Shown one piece after another: positions 50,900 to 60,018 of a stretch of DNA of 64,000 nt. A program made the position numbers and the translations under genes. Origin of the DNA: Armatimonadota bacterium (lineage in GTDB: Bacteria; Armatimonadota; Fimbriimonadia; Fimbriimonadales; GBS-DC). A model generated the notes under the pieces. That model was not told the origin of the DNA and did not search any database. It worked only from the letters and a program-made list of their open reading frames with translations. Every line of letters starts with the position of its first letter. The first letter of the stretch is position 1. The stretch spans positions 1 to 64,000 of the forward strand of contig JABWCR010000013.1 in assembly GCA_013359125.1 (NCBI GenBank). The letters are read 5' to 3'.

Positions 50900-51652
50900 A
50901 TGAAGACCTTCGCTATGGTGTTGCTTGCGTCGCTGCTCGTTGCAGGCCATTCGCAAGTTACTCTGATCTCCAGCACGTTCGATACGGATGACGAGGGCTG
51001 GAACATTTTCTCGGACGGGCGAGACTTTCAATGGGTGAGCAACGTCGGCAACCCGCCCGGCTCGGTCTTCGCCATCGATATCACCAATGGTCAGTGGTGG
51101 TACTTCCGTGCATCCGATGCGTTTTTGAGAAACAAGAGCGCGGCCTATGGCGGCACGCTCTCTTGGCAAATCAACTGCAACGCTCGCGACGCGTCGAACA
51201 ACACGATTCCCGATGTCGTCCTGATCGGAGCAGGCATGACGCTCGTCTACGATCTGCCTCAACCAGTCGTCAACGTCTGGCACCCCTACTCGGTCTCGCT
51301 GGTCGAGACTGCAGGCTGGCGGATCAACTCGTTTACGGGCGCGGTTCCGACCGAAGCGCAGTTTAGAGCCGTTTTGGCCAACTTGACGGCTATGCGTCTG
51401 CGCGGCGAGTTTCGCACCGGCGCCGATCAGGCCTATCTGGACAACGTCGCCATGACCGGATTCTGCCCGTCTCAAGGTCAGATGATCGGCGATTTGAACG
51501 GCGACCGGATAGTGGACGACACCGACCTGTCTCTCGTGCTAGAGGCGTTTGGACAGACGGGTTGGGCGATGGCGGAAGACACCAACTGCGACGGCATCAT
51601 CGACGACATCGATCTGGCGAATGTGCTAGAGAACTTCGGTCGGACGTGGTGA
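50900..51652 (+). CDS. Exported jelly-roll-like protein with dockerin-like tail lacking the cysteines
   Basis: 250 residues with signal peptide (TFAMVLLASLLVAGHS), a single beta-sandwich resembling laminin-B/carbohydrate-binding folds (FDTDDEGWNIFSDGRDFQWV, GGTLSWQINCNARDASN, LRGEFRTGADQAYLDNVAMTG), and the C-terminal module (GDLNGDRIVDDTDLS, DTNCDGIIDDIDLA). It ends ENFGRTW, so the terminal Cys is replaced, and the first loop has Arg-Ile where the Cys would be. Start ATG 50900 has GAGGAG upstream. Confidence 0.82.
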   Translation: MKTFAMVLLASLLVAGHSQVTLISSTFDTDDEGWNIFSDGRDFQWVSNVGNPPGSVFAIDITNGQWWYFRASDAFLRNKSAAYGGTLSWQINCNARDASNNTIPDVVLIGAGMTLVYDLPQPVVNVWHPYSVSLVETAGWRINSFTGAVPTEAQFRAVLANLTAMRLRGEFRTGADQAYLDNVAMTGFCPSQGQMIGDLNGDRIVDDTDLSLVLEAFGQTGWAMAEDTNCDGIIDDIDLANVLENFGRTW

Positions 51653-51679
51653 GGATTTCGAACAAGACGAAGGCCCCTC

Positions 51680-53662
51680 TCACACCCCGCCGTCGCTCAG
51701 GTCCTTCTTCTCCAACGTAACCGGCCTCGCCGATATGCTCCGGTCGCCCACGGTCAACGTCAATCGCGCGATCTTGGACTGAAACTCCATGTCCTTGCTC
51801 ACCGGCTCTTGTCCCGTCTCGCTCGCAACCAGCGCCATTCGAACCCGCGGCTGCTCTAGCTTCAGTTCGATGCGCGCAGTGTTGGCCACTGTGTTGGCGT
51901 CGGCCTCTACGGGCGGCTGACCCTTCATCGCGGCTCCCAACTGCATCGCCCATGCAAACTGCCGCTGCTGTTGGGGGGTCAGAATCTTGACCGCCACCGC
52001 TTCGCCCTTCTGGAGCGCATCCTTCTGCATGGCCGACAGCGACCCGTAAAGCCTATACGCGGCTCGAGTAGCCGGGTCTTCCTTGAGGTCCATCAACGAG
52101 CCAATGCCCATCAGAGCGGGCATTGCAATCCGCGAACTAAAGGTAAACGTCCCATCTCCAGAACCCGCTGTGGGCATCGAGAGCGAGTTCTGCCGTTCGG
52201 CCAGTGCGTGTATCTGCGGTTCGGTCAGATGCGCGATCTCGCCGAGGTCGTCCAAAGTTTGCTGCCGTTTGACGCCGTCCTTGGAGTAAAACCACTTTGC
52301 GAACTTCTCTTGCGAAACGTCGTGCAGTCGAGCAAAGGGCCTCTCCTCATATTGAACGATCGCCCAGTCGCCGTCCAGACGGCCCAGATATCGCTTCTCT
52401 GTCAGATAGTTCAGCGCGGCCTTGAGCGTCCCCAGCATATCGGGCGGGTTGGTGGCATCGTCAGGAGAATAGAGCGGATAGTACTCGGCGGCCAAGCAGA
52501 CCTTCGCCTTCTTCGCGGCATCGGCAGTCAGGATCGCCGCTCGGTTCAGCGGATCGGTCTTGATCGCTGGATTGGCATCGGTAACACGGGCCAAGATTCG
52601 CTCATCGTCGATCTCCTTCGATTCCTTCTTGGTCATGCGCCAGATCATCTCCGCCAGCTTCCAATCGGCCGGGTTCAAAGCGCGATCGGTATCGAACAGA
52701 TCGGCGATACCGCCGCCGATCGAAATGTCGCGACTGATAAACCGCGCCATAACGCGATTGCCCGGCTGTTCTGGCGGGCCAATGGTGTAGGTTACTTGCC
52801 CAGTATCCGGGCTTTGATACAGCACGACGATGATCTCTTGCATGGCTTGCGCGCGCTCTTCCTGCTCTCGCAAGCCTTGCCGCGCAGCCTCCGGAATCTG
52901 GACTTCCGCGCCCGCGGAATCGACTGCTCTGATCGACATAACCGCCGAGTTTCGTTTTCTCCACATCTCCAGCGTGTCGGGCGGAACAGGAGTGTTCTGG
53001 GCGGCCGTGCTAAAGGCCAAGGGTTCGCCGGCTTTCAATCGAGCCAAATCGGGCGGGCTAAGACGCGCGAACGTGGCCGCGGCCACCCAATCCTCCCAAC
53101 TGGTCAAGAATCCCATCGCCTTGTCCAGCAATAGTCGCTTGGCTTGTTCTTGGCTGACGGCGATGCCATCTTTGGCCGTGTCGACGCGCATCTGCTTGGC
53201 CTCGGCCAACATTTCGTCAAACCCGACCTTCGAAGCACGCGCCAATGCCTGGCTGGCCATTGCTCTCAGCAGATCCTGGCTCAGCGCGCGCATGTCGCGA
53301 GCATACTGCTCGTCGGCTCGGCGCAAATCGCCCTTCTGATAAAGCGTATATTCTGCGCCGCCCGATCCGTCTCGCTTGCTCCAGTCAAAATCGAATGCCT
53401 CGGCCAGTCGCGACAAAACCTCGTGCAAGGGCTTGCCCTCGGCCACCAAGATAGCTCGGTGCTCTGCAATGGCGCGGTCGGCGATCAGCTTCACGCCAGA
53501 CTGCGCAGAAAGCTCGGTCAGCAGAGCGCCCAACGGCTTTCCTGCCGCGTAGACGGCGGTCGATTTGTTCAATCGCTCGTCAGCGGTCGCATCCAAGTGA
53601 GATTGAGCATGAACAACCGCGACAGAAACCAACAATCCTATGAGCAAGCAAGCACGATGCAT
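51680..53662 (-). CDS. Large exported protein of unknown function with STN-like N-terminus
   Basis: 660 residues: signal peptide (ACLLIGLLVSVAVVHA), then KPLGALLTELSAQSGVKLIADRAIAEHRAI-type segments (35-85) that resemble the secretin/TonB short N-terminal (STN) fold. A long helical body with many Leu-Arg-Ala-rich repeats and a final beta-rich stretch follow. I do not recognise the rest and see no membrane-spanning barrel, so it is not a normal secretin. AGGAGG precedes the ATG. Convergent with the dockerin-like gene. Possibly an envelope protein. Confidence 0.6.
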   Translation of the reverse strand: MHRACLLIGLLVSVAVVHAQSHLDATADERLNKSTAVYAAGKPLGALLTELSAQSGVKLIADRAIAEHRAILVAEGKPLHEVLSRLAEAFDFDWSKRDGSGGAEYTLYQKGDLRRADEQYARDMRALSQDLLRAMASQALARASKVGFDEMLAEAKQMRVDTAKDGIAVSQEQAKRLLLDKAMGFLTSWEDWVAAATFARLSPPDLARLKAGEPLAFSTAAQNTPVPPDTLEMWRKRNSAVMSIRAVDSAGAEVQIPEAARQGLREQEERAQAMQEIIVVLYQSPDTGQVTYTIGPPEQPGNRVMARFISRDISIGGGIADLFDTDRALNPADWKLAEMIWRMTKKESKEIDDERILARVTDANPAIKTDPLNRAAILTADAAKKAKVCLAAEYYPLYSPDDATNPPDMLGTLKAALNYLTEKRYLGRLDGDWAIVQYEERPFARLHDVSQEKFAKWFYSKDGVKRQQTLDDLGEIAHLTEPQIHALAERQNSLSMPTAGSGDGTFTFSSRIAMPALMGIGSLMDLKEDPATRAAYRLYGSLSAMQKDALQKGEAVAVKILTPQQQRQFAWAMQLGAAMKGQPPVEADANTVANTARIELKLEQPRVRMALVASETGQEPVSKDMEFQSKIARLTLTVGDRSISARPVTLEKKDLSDGGV

Positions 53663-53717
53663 GGAAGAACCTCCTAAACTGATTCAAATACGGGCGTAGG
53701 CGCCGCCGGTTTCACTC

Positions 53718-54161
53718 TCAATGGGCGTTAGGCCGAAAACTCAGCACCGGGCAACCCGCCAACCGAACCACTTTCTCTGCAACCGAACCGAACAGCACAT
53801 GCTTCCAGCCGGTGTGTCCATGGGTGGCGATGACGATCATGTCGGCGGCGACTTCCTTGGCGTGTTCGACAATCTGGTCGCACGGTTCGCCTCGAACCGT
53901 CTTGCCTTCGGCCTCAATGCCTTGCGATCGGAGCTCTTGAACGAGCTTTTTCATCTCCTCTTCCGCCGACTTTCGAAGCTCGTCTTCGTAGAGCGCCGTC
54001 TCGAAGCCAATGGATGCAGGAGCGAGCGGAATCGGCGGAACGACGTGAATCAGGTAGAGTTTCGCGCCAAACTGCTTTGCCAGACCCTTAGCCATCGCAA
54101 GCGCGGCCATAGCCGGATCGCTAAAATCGGTCGGGCAGACGATCTTCGATAGTTGAAGCAT
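53718..54161 (-). CDS. Universal stress protein (UspA family)
   Basis: 147 residues from ATG 54161 (GGAGG upstream); the frame is open to 54326 but that part overlaps the Rrf2 gene. N-terminal KIVCPTDFSDPAMAALAMAKGLAKQFGAKLYLIHVV and the C-terminal ATP-binding pattern IATHGHTGWKHVLFGSVAEKVVRLAGCPVL (G-x2-G-x9-G-S) mark an ATP-binding Usp. It starts 2 bases after the Rrf2 gene stop, so the two are one operon. Confidence 0.92.
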   Translation of the reverse strand: MLQLSKIVCPTDFSDPAMAALAMAKGLAKQFGAKLYLIHVVPPIPLAPASIGFETALYEDELRKSAEEEMKKLVQELRSQGIEAEGKTVRGEPCDQIVEHAKEVAADMIVIATHGHTGWKHVLFGSVAEKVVRLAGCPVLSFRPNAH

Positions 54162-54163
54162 TT

Positions 54164-54610
54164 TTAGGCCTCCTTGAGGCGCTCCCACGGTGGATTCTGC
54201 TCGGACATTTTGTCCAGGGTGCACGCGGCCAGCTCTTGCTCTACGCGCTCCCGCATTCGCGACCAGCTGGCATGGGCGGCGCATGGCTTTTCCGGCCGGC
54301 AGATGTCGCGCTTGTCCAGCAGACACTGCGCCTTCTCGATCGGGCCTTCTACGGCGTGCACGATGTCGAGAAAGCTGATCTGGTCTGCAGGTCGCGCTAA
54401 TGAAAACCCTCGGACGCGGCCCTTGTGCGCGTTGATCAATCGACCTCGAACCAACAGGTCGAATATCGAATAGAGAAAATGGACCGACACCTCGGCTTCT
54501 GCAGCCAAGTTCTTGACGGTTTCGACGGCGCCTTCGCCCTTTGTGGCAAGAATCGCCATCGTTCGCACGGCATACTCGGTCCTTGCGCCCAATTCCAGAA
54601 GCCTGACCAT
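54164..54610 (-). CDS. Rrf2-family transcriptional regulator
   Basis: 148 residues. Winged-helix N-terminus (ARTEYAVRTMAILATKGEGAVETVKNLAAEAEVSVHFLYSIFDLLVRGRLINAHKGRVRGF) and a dimerisation helix with Cys96, Cys104 and Cys110 in AQCLLDKRDICRPEKPCAAH, the spacing that holds an iron-sulfur cluster in IscR/NsrR-type proteins. It may sense iron-sulfur status, nitric oxide or redox. It is co-transcribed with a universal stress protein and follows the ATP synthase genes on the same strand. Confidence 0.9.
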   Translation of the reverse strand: MVRLLELGARTEYAVRTMAILATKGEGAVETVKNLAAEAEVSVHFLYSIFDLLVRGRLINAHKGRVRGFSLARPADQISFLDIVHAVEGPIEKAQCLLDKRDICRPEKPCAAHASWSRMRERVEQELAACTLDKMSEQNPPWERLKEA

Positions 54611-54660
54611 GCTGTTTGCCTCGCTTGGTTAAATAGCTTTACTGGACTGGAGTATACCTG

Positions 54661-55521
54661 TTACTTCAGCGCTTCGGCGCCGGAGACCACTTCTAAGATC
54701 TCTTTCGTAATCGAAGCTTGGCGCATTCGGTTCATCGTCAGCGTCAGTTCTTTGATCATCTTCCCCGCATTGTCGCTGGCCATCGACATGGCCGTCATGC
54801 GCGCGCCGTGCTCGCTTGCGGAGGCTTCCAAAAGCGCCTGAAAGACCTGGTTGAACAGGTAGCGGGGCAGAAGCTTGGCCAAAAGTTCGGGCGCCGGAGG
54901 CTCAAAAAGAAAGTCTCGGCTGTGCCCGCCGTCGCCTTCTTCTACTGGCGGCTCGATGGGCAGCAATTGCACGACCGTCGGTATCTGGGTCAGCGGGCTG
55001 ATGAACTTGGGAAAAACCAAGTGCACAGCGTCCACTGAGCCCGACTCAAAGGCGTCTCGCAATCGATTCGTCAGTTCCATGGCCTGCTCGACGGTAACGC
55101 CCGTGTTCGGCATCGAATCGGCAAAGGCAATCTGGTAGTCTCGCCGCGAAAAGAACTGATGACCGCGCTTTCCCATGCAAAAGAGCGTCGCGTTGCTTCG
55201 ATCAACGTCTCGGAGCACATCGGTCGCCTTTCGAATGACGTTCAGATTGAACGAGCCGCACAGCCCGCGATCCGAGGTCAGAATCAACGTTCCAACTTGT
55301 CGAATCTCGCGCTTTTCCAACAGAGGATTGGGCGGCAGATCGCCCGCACGGCCCAGTTCCACCATCACTTCGCGCATCTTTTCGGCATAGGGCCTGGCGG
55401 CCAGCGCGCGATCCTGCGCGCGGCGCAGTCGCGCCGCCGACACCAGCTTCATGGCGCGGGTGATCTGCTGAATGTTCTTCGCGGCTTTTATGCGCCCGCG
55501 AATGGCGCGGACGGACATCAT
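54661..55521 (-). CDS. atpG: ATP synthase gamma subunit
   Basis: 286 residues. The rotor shaft helices at both ends are present: [29 protein letters not shown] and [37 protein letters not shown]. The central Rossmann-like part has [15 protein letters not shown]. Start ATG 55521 overlaps the atpA stop (ATGA). atpD and atpC normally follow but are absent. Confidence 0.97.
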   Translation of the reverse strand: MMSVRAIRGRIKAAKNIQQITRAMKLVSAARLRRAQDRALAARPYAEKMREVMVELGRAGDLPPNPLLEKREIRQVGTLILTSDRGLCGSFNLNVIRKATDVLRDVDRSNATLFCMGKRGHQFFSRRDYQIAFADSMPNTGVTVEQAMELTNRLRDAFESGSVDAVHLVFPKFISPLTQIPTVVQLLPIEPPVEEGDGGHSRDFLFEPPAPELLAKLLPRYLFNQVFQALLEASASEHGARMTAMSMASDNAGKMIKELTLTMNRMRQASITKEILEVVSGAEALK

Positions 55522-57056
55522 GACAGATTGTGCTCCCGCTTAAACTCGGCTTTGTACTCTTCAATCGCCTTGCGCAGCGTCGCCTCAAGGTCGCTTGTCA
55601 GCTCTTTCTCTCGCCGGATCGTCTCGGTCAGTTCGGGATATTTTTCGGCGATGAACGGGTGAAAGCCCTTCTCAAAGTCGGCAGCCTTCTCAACCGGCAA
55701 ATCGTCCAAGTAGCCCTGAACGGCCGCAAAGATGATCGTGATCTGCTGCTCCACCGGCATCGGCACATATTGCGGCTGCTTCAAAACTTCGGTCAGTCGC
55801 AGTCCCCTGTTCAGCTGGTTCTGCGTTACCTTGTCCAGGTCGCTGGCAAATTGTGCAAAGGCCAATACTTCTCGGAACTGCGCCATGTCCAGCTTCAGGC
55901 GTCCGGCTGTCTGCTTCATTGCTTTAATCTGTGCCGATCCGCCCACTCGGCTGACCGAGATTCCGACGTTAATCGCCGGGCGCGCGCCTGCAAAGAAGAG
56001 GCTCGGCTCCAGATAAATCTGACCATCGGTGATGGAGATGACGTTAGTAGGAATGTAGGCCGACACGTCGCCCGCTTGCGTTTCAATAATCGGAAGCGCT
56101 GTGAGCGATCCGCCGCCCTTTTCGGCGCTCAGTTTGGCCGCGCGCTCCAACAATCGAGAGTGCAGGTAGAAAACGTCGCCGGGATAGGCCTCGCGGCCAG
56201 GCGGTCGGCGTAACAGCAGCGAAACAGCGCGATAGGCTTGCGCCTGCTTCGAAAGGTCGTCGTAAACCGCAAGCGCGTGCTGGCCCTTGTCTCTAAAGAA
56301 TTCGCCAATGGTGCAACCTGTGTAGGGCGCCAAAAACTGCAAACTGTTCGGGTCGCCCGCTGCCGCCACGACGATGGTCGTGTAAGCCATGGCGCCGTGA
56401 TGCTCAAGCGTATTGACGATGCGGGCGACGGTGGCCATCTTTAGGCCGATCGCGACGTAGACGCAGAAGACCGGGCTGTCGGTGTCGTGCGTGTACTTTT
56501 GATTGATGATGGTATCGATAGCAATGGCGGTCTTACCGATCGATCGGTCGCCGATGATCAGCTCTCGCTGGCCGCGTCCGATCGGGATCATGCTATCGAT
56601 CGCCTTGATTCCAGTCTGAAGCGGCTCTTTGACCGGTTGGCGGTCGATAACGCCGGGAGCCAGAATCTCTAATCGCCGGTACTCGTCGGCCACAATTGGG
56701 CCTTTGCCGTCCACCGGGCGCCCTAGAGCGTCTACCACGCGCCCCAACACGGCGCTGCCAACCGGCACCTCGACGATTCGGCCCGTTCGGCGCACCGGGT
56801 CGCCCTCTTTCAATTCTTCGTCCGATCCCAGGATCACGACGCCGATGTTGTCTTCTTCTAAGTTCAGCGCCATGCCCATCATGTCGCCGGGGAAGGCCAG
56901 CAGTTCGCCCATCAGCGCGTCGGGCAGGCCGTAAACTCGGGCAATGCCGTCGCCAACCTGAAGCACCGTGCCCACGCTCTCTGCGTCGGCAGTCTTCTGA
57001 AACTCCTGTATTTCCTTTGCCAGTATGCTGGTTATTTCTTCGGGCCTTATCGCCAT
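55518..57056 (-). CDS. atpA: ATP synthase alpha subunit
   Basis: 512 residues. P-loop [18 protein letters not shown] (the alpha-type variant of GDRQTGKT), the Arg finger region [23 protein letters not shown] and the C-terminal helical domain. It is the non-catalytic nucleotide-binding subunit of F1. It lies 22 bases after atpH and overlaps atpG. Confidence 0.98.
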   Translation of the reverse strand: MAIRPEEITSILAKEIQEFQKTADAESVGTVLQVGDGIARVYGLPDALMGELLAFPGDMMGMALNLEEDNIGVVILGSDEELKEGDPVRRTGRIVEVPVGSAVLGRVVDALGRPVDGKGPIVADEYRRLEILAPGVIDRQPVKEPLQTGIKAIDSMIPIGRGQRELIIGDRSIGKTAIAIDTIINQKYTHDTDSPVFCVYVAIGLKMATVARIVNTLEHHGAMAYTTIVVAAAGDPNSLQFLAPYTGCTIGEFFRDKGQHALAVYDDLSKQAQAYRAVSLLLRRPPGREAYPGDVFYLHSRLLERAAKLSAEKGGGSLTALPIIETQAGDVSAYIPTNVISITDGQIYLEPSLFFAGARPAINVGISVSRVGGSAQIKAMKQTAGRLKLDMAQFREVLAFAQFASDLDKVTQNQLNRGLRLTEVLKQPQYVPMPVEQQITIIFAAVQGYLDDLPVEKAADFEKGFHPFIAEKYPELTETIRREKELTSDLEATLRKAIEEYKAEFKREHNLS

Positions 57057-57078
57057 TGTTTCACCTCGGTCTCTATCG

Positions 57079-57636
57079 TTACACCGCGCGGCGCCGCTCG
57101 ATCTCCAAGCGCGCGCTGTCCCTCATCTCGTCCAAATATCTACGGATGCTTCCATCCACCTCATAATCGCCGATCACCGCTCGAACGCCGCCGATCAGGG
57201 ACGGCTCTGTTTCAAAGTCGGCCTCGATCTTCTTGCCCATCGCCTTTTCTAACGATTCGACGATGCGCTGTCGGTCGCCTTGCTCTAAGGGCAGGGCAGA
57301 ATAGACCACTGCCTTGGCCATGCCCAGATGATCTTCCAAAAGCCGGTTGTATTCGTCGCGAACCTCTTCAAATAGCAGCTCTCGATCCTTTTGGATCATC
57401 ACCTCAAGGAGCCGCATGGTGAGGGGATGGACCGACTCTCGAAAGAGCTGCTGGACGATCTCCGTTTTGCGCTCGTCGGCTACCAACGGGTTGTACATCG
57501 CCCTGCGAAGCTCTTCGCTGCCGTTGATCGTATTGGCCGTTTCGTCCAGGTCTTTGGCGACGCGCTCGGCGGCCTGCTGCTCCAATGCGCTCACAAAGAG
57601 CGCCCTTGCATATCGCCGCGCCAGCTTCAGATCCAC
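57079..57636 (-). CDS. atpH: ATP synthase delta subunit
   Basis: 185 residues. N-terminal [26 protein letters not shown] and C-terminal [28 protein letters not shown] are typical of F1 delta/OSCP. It joins the peripheral stalk to F1. The start codon is GTG at 57636, one base after the atpF stop. Confidence 0.95.
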   Translation of the reverse strand: MDLKLARRYARALFVSALEQQAAERVAKDLDETANTINGSEELRRAMYNPLVADERKTEIVQQLFRESVHPLTMRLLEVMIQKDRELLFEEVRDEYNRLLEDHLGMAKAVVYSALPLEQGDRQRIVESLEKAMGKKIEADFETEPSLIGGVRAVIGDYEVDGSIRRYLDEMRDSARLEIERRRAV

Positions 57637-58206
57637 TTAGCGCGCTCCCGCCTTGGCGATAAACTCTTCGACCAGTCGCTTGTGCCTCGGCTCGTTCATC
57701 TCTTCGTTGAGCAACCGTTCCGTCGCCTTCAGCGCCAGATCCGTTACAAAGGTCTGCATCTCTGTCAGAGCCTTCTCCTGCTCCAGCCGAGCCTGTTCTT
57801 GCGCGCGGCCGACCACTTCTTCGCCTTGTTTGCGCGCTTCTTCAAGAATATCTTCCCTCAGTTTTTGCGCCTCGCTGACCGCCGACTGAATTTTCTCTCG
57901 CGCTTCAATCTCGATCTGAGCCAATCGATACTCATAATCCGACCGAACGCGATCCATGTGCGCCCGGTCGGCTTCGATCTTGTCATAGGTCGAAGCAATG
58001 TCCTGTCGGCGAGATTCCAATTGCGCTTTCATCGGGTTCCACAGAAACTTGCTGAGGATAAACAGCAAGATCAGAAACCCAACGCCCTGGATGATCAGGA
58101 TGTTGAAGTCGATGCCTAGCAGCGACAGCAAGTCTCCGCCGCCGCCGTGGCCGTCGTCGGCCGCCAGCGACCATGCCAGCCCCTTTGTCCACAGGGTGTC
58201 CATCAT
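57637..58206 (-). CDS. atpF: ATP synthase b subunit
   Basis: 189 residues. An N-terminal membrane helix (ILIIQGVGFLILLFILSKFLW, near 33-53) and a long charged coiled coil (RQDIASTYDKIEADRAHMDR, QAEEKI-like repeats) form the peripheral stalk. The 30-odd residues before the helix are longer than in E. coli b. Two adjacent ATG codons (58206 and 58203) could start it. Confidence 0.95.
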   Translation of the reverse strand: MMDTLWTKGLAWSLAADDGHGGGGDLLSLLGIDFNILIIQGVGFLILLFILSKFLWNPMKAQLESRRQDIASTYDKIEADRAHMDRVRSDYEYRLAQIEIEAREKIQSAVSEAQKLREDILEEARKQGEEVVGRAQEQARLEQEKALTEMQTFVTDLALKATERLLNEEMNEPRHKRLVEEFIAKAGAR

Positions 58207-58261
58207 CTCATATGCTCCTTCGGACAGCCCGGCGAGAAACTGCGCCGGGCGCCAGGCTCAA

Positions 58262-58543
58262 TTAGCCCTTAAACTGGGTAACCAGATCCGCGACTGCAGG
58301 CAACCGGCCCTGCAGCAGGAAGAACATGACCAGAGCGTACAAAACCAGCGACTCGATAAACGCGAGCGCAATGATCATCGCCGTCTGGATTCGACCGGCC
58401 AACTCTGGCTGGCGAGCCATGCCTTCCATGGCGCCGGCGGCCGCCTTGCCCTGACCGATGCCCGCGCCAACGACGGCTAACGGCAGACCCAGGCCAGTGG
58501 CCAGCGCCAGACCGAACAGATAAAGTCCAATTCCTTGCTCCAT
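58262..58543 (-). CDS. atpE: ATP synthase c subunit
   Basis: 93 residues, two helices. The first has [25 protein letters not shown] (polar loop RQP), the second [22 protein letters not shown] with the ion-binding Glu. Gln in GIGQG together with Glu-Ser and Tyr five residues later matches most of the sodium-binding set of Na+-type rings, though similar residues also occur in some proton rings. An extra C-terminal tail ([14 protein letters not shown]) follows. Confidence 0.95.
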   Translation of the reverse strand: MEQGIGLYLFGLALATGLGLPLAVVGAGIGQGKAAAGAMEGMARQPELAGRIQTAMIIALAFIESLVLYALVMFFLLQGRLPAVADLVTQFKG

Positions 58544-58603
58544 TGATTACAGCCTCCTTCGTTTTTCTCCGTGTTGTACCGCCCGCAGGCGAGTTTGTCT
58601 CTT

Positions 58604-59311
58604 CTAGTGATGCGCCTCGGCATGAGCGTGTTCGTCATGGTGCGCGGTCATCAGCCCAAGATAGATCGCCGTCAACAACGAGAAGACGAACGCCTGGACG
58701 AACGACACCAACACGCCGAAAACTAATATGGGAAACTGGATCGGCAGAGGAAAATAGTACGACTTGATCAGCGGTATCGCAAAGGTCGCGATCAGCGCCA
58801 AGATAACCTTCTCCTTGCCGAACATGTTTCCGTAAAGTCGAATCGCCAGCGAAAGCGGCTTGGCAATCTCGCCGACCAGTTCGATGACGAACAGCAACGG
58901 CGCAAGCGCGATAGGCACCTGCCCGCCGCCTGCAAAGTGACCAAAGTAGCCCTTGATTCCGTTAGCACGGATGCCTTCGAACTGCACATAAACAAAAACG
59001 ATCAGCGCAAGCGCGATCGTCGTATTCAGACTGGCCGTCGGTGCGACGCCGCCCGGCATTAGGCCGATCAGATTAGAAAACAGGATGAAGAGAAAGAGCG
59101 TGCCGACAAGAGGGGTGTATTTGCGACCGGCCGGTCCCGTAACGCTGGTAACCATCCCTTCAAAGCTCTCGTACATCCATTCGCCCCAATTTTGAGCGCC
59201 GGTAGGTACGCGCTGGCGACGGGTGGAAGCAAGAATGGCGAAAACTGCGAGCCCAACGATGACGATCAGCGAGTACGCAACAAACGCATACGGATGCGGA
59301 TGATGATCCAA
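58604..59311 (-). CDS. atpB: ATP synthase a subunit
   Basis: 235 residues with about five to six membrane helices. The essential Arg is in ELVGEIAKPLSLAIRLYGNMFGKEKV, and the last helix has PILVFGVLVSFVQAFVFSLLTAIYLGL. The C-terminus is His-rich (HHDEHAHAEAHH). The start is TTG at 59311 with GGAGGG 6 bases upstream; no ATG is available in a plausible place. First gene of the B-E-F-H-A-G set. No atpI precedes it. Confidence 0.93.
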   Translation of the reverse strand: MDHHPHPYAFVAYSLIVIVGLAVFAILASTRRQRVPTGAQNWGEWMYESFEGMVTSVTGPAGRKYTPLVGTLFLFILFSNLIGLMPGGVAPTASLNTTIALALIVFVYVQFEGIRANGIKGYFGHFAGGGQVPIALAPLLFVIELVGEIAKPLSLAIRLYGNMFGKEKVILALIATFAIPLIKSYYFPLPIQFPILVFGVLVSFVQAFVFSLLTAIYLGLMTAHHDEHAHAEAHH

Positions 59312-59421
59312 TGGACCCTCCTGTCCTTGGTTCTTGGCTTCTTGCCAGCGGCCAGATTATACCTTGTGAAATATTGCACAATGCAAGGGTTCGGGACAAA
59401 GGCGGCTATAATTCTGCCGAG

Positions 59422-59487
59422 ATGACCGCCCTGATCCAATTCGCCGACATCGCCTTAAAGTCTTCCAGCAAGGAACTGCCCCAATGA
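59422..59487 (+). CDS. 21-codon leader ORF coupled to the reductase gene
   Basis: MTALIQFADIALKSSSKELPQ in two parts (MTALIQFADIALK, SSSKELPQ). TATAAT (59407-59412) ends 9 bases before its ATG, and its TGA overlaps the downstream ATG (ATGA, 59484-59487). The arrangement repeats that at 26494-26565: promoter, near-leaderless start, truncated peptide, coupled gene. Expression not proven. Confidence 0.4.
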   Translation: MTALIQFADIALKSSSKELPQ

Positions 59488-60011
59488 GAAAAGTTACCTT
59501 CGGCGGCGCTAACAGCCTCGACAACTTCCTGGCTCGCCAAGACGACGCCGTCGACTGGCTCCGTTGGGGACCCGAGGCCGGCGAGATCATGAAGGAATAC
59601 TGGAGCAACATCGACACCGTCATCATGGGGCGCCGCACCTATGAAGTCGCCAATAAAGGCGGCGGCGGTTTCTCCGGCATCAAGTGCTATGTCTTTTCGA
59701 AAACTCTTGAACCGAAGGAAGAAGGCGATCTGACCATCCTCAACTCAGACCCGGTCGAGAAAGTCCGAGAGCTGAAGGCTCAACCAGGCAAGGAAATCTG
59801 CGTCATGGGCGGAGGGCTGCTAGCCAAACCGCTCTTCGAAGCCGGCCTGATAGACGAAATCGGATTCAATGTCCATCCTGTGCTGCTGGGACGCGGGATC
59901 CCGCTCTTTCACGAGATGAGCCGCCAGATCGACCTCGAGCTTCTGGAGTGCAGACCGTTCAAAAACGGCTGCGTCTATCTGCTCTACAAAGTGGTCAATC
60001 CGGCGGATTAG
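59484..60011 (+). CDS. Dihydrofolate reductase-like (RibD C-terminal domain) protein
   Basis: 175 residues of the RibD-C/DHFR-like superfamily: VTFGGANSLDNFLARQDDAVDWLRW, TVIMGRRTYEVANKGGGGFSG, KEICVMGGGLLAKPLFEAGLIDEIGFNVHPVLLGRGIPLF. This matches the YyaP/YwjB-type proteins, NADPH-dependent reductases of unknown substrate rather than true folate DHFR. AAGGA lies 9 bases before the ATG, and the start is also coupled to a 21-codon leader. Divergent from atpB. Confidence 0.88.
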   Translation: MRKVTFGGANSLDNFLARQDDAVDWLRWGPEAGEIMKEYWSNIDTVIMGRRTYEVANKGGGGFSGIKCYVFSKTLEPKEEGDLTILNSDPVEKVRELKAQPGKEICVMGGGLLAKPLFEAGLIDEIGFNVHPVLLGRGIPLFHEMSRQIDLELLECRPFKNGCVYLLYKVVNPAD

Positions 60012-60018
60012 ACGCGTC

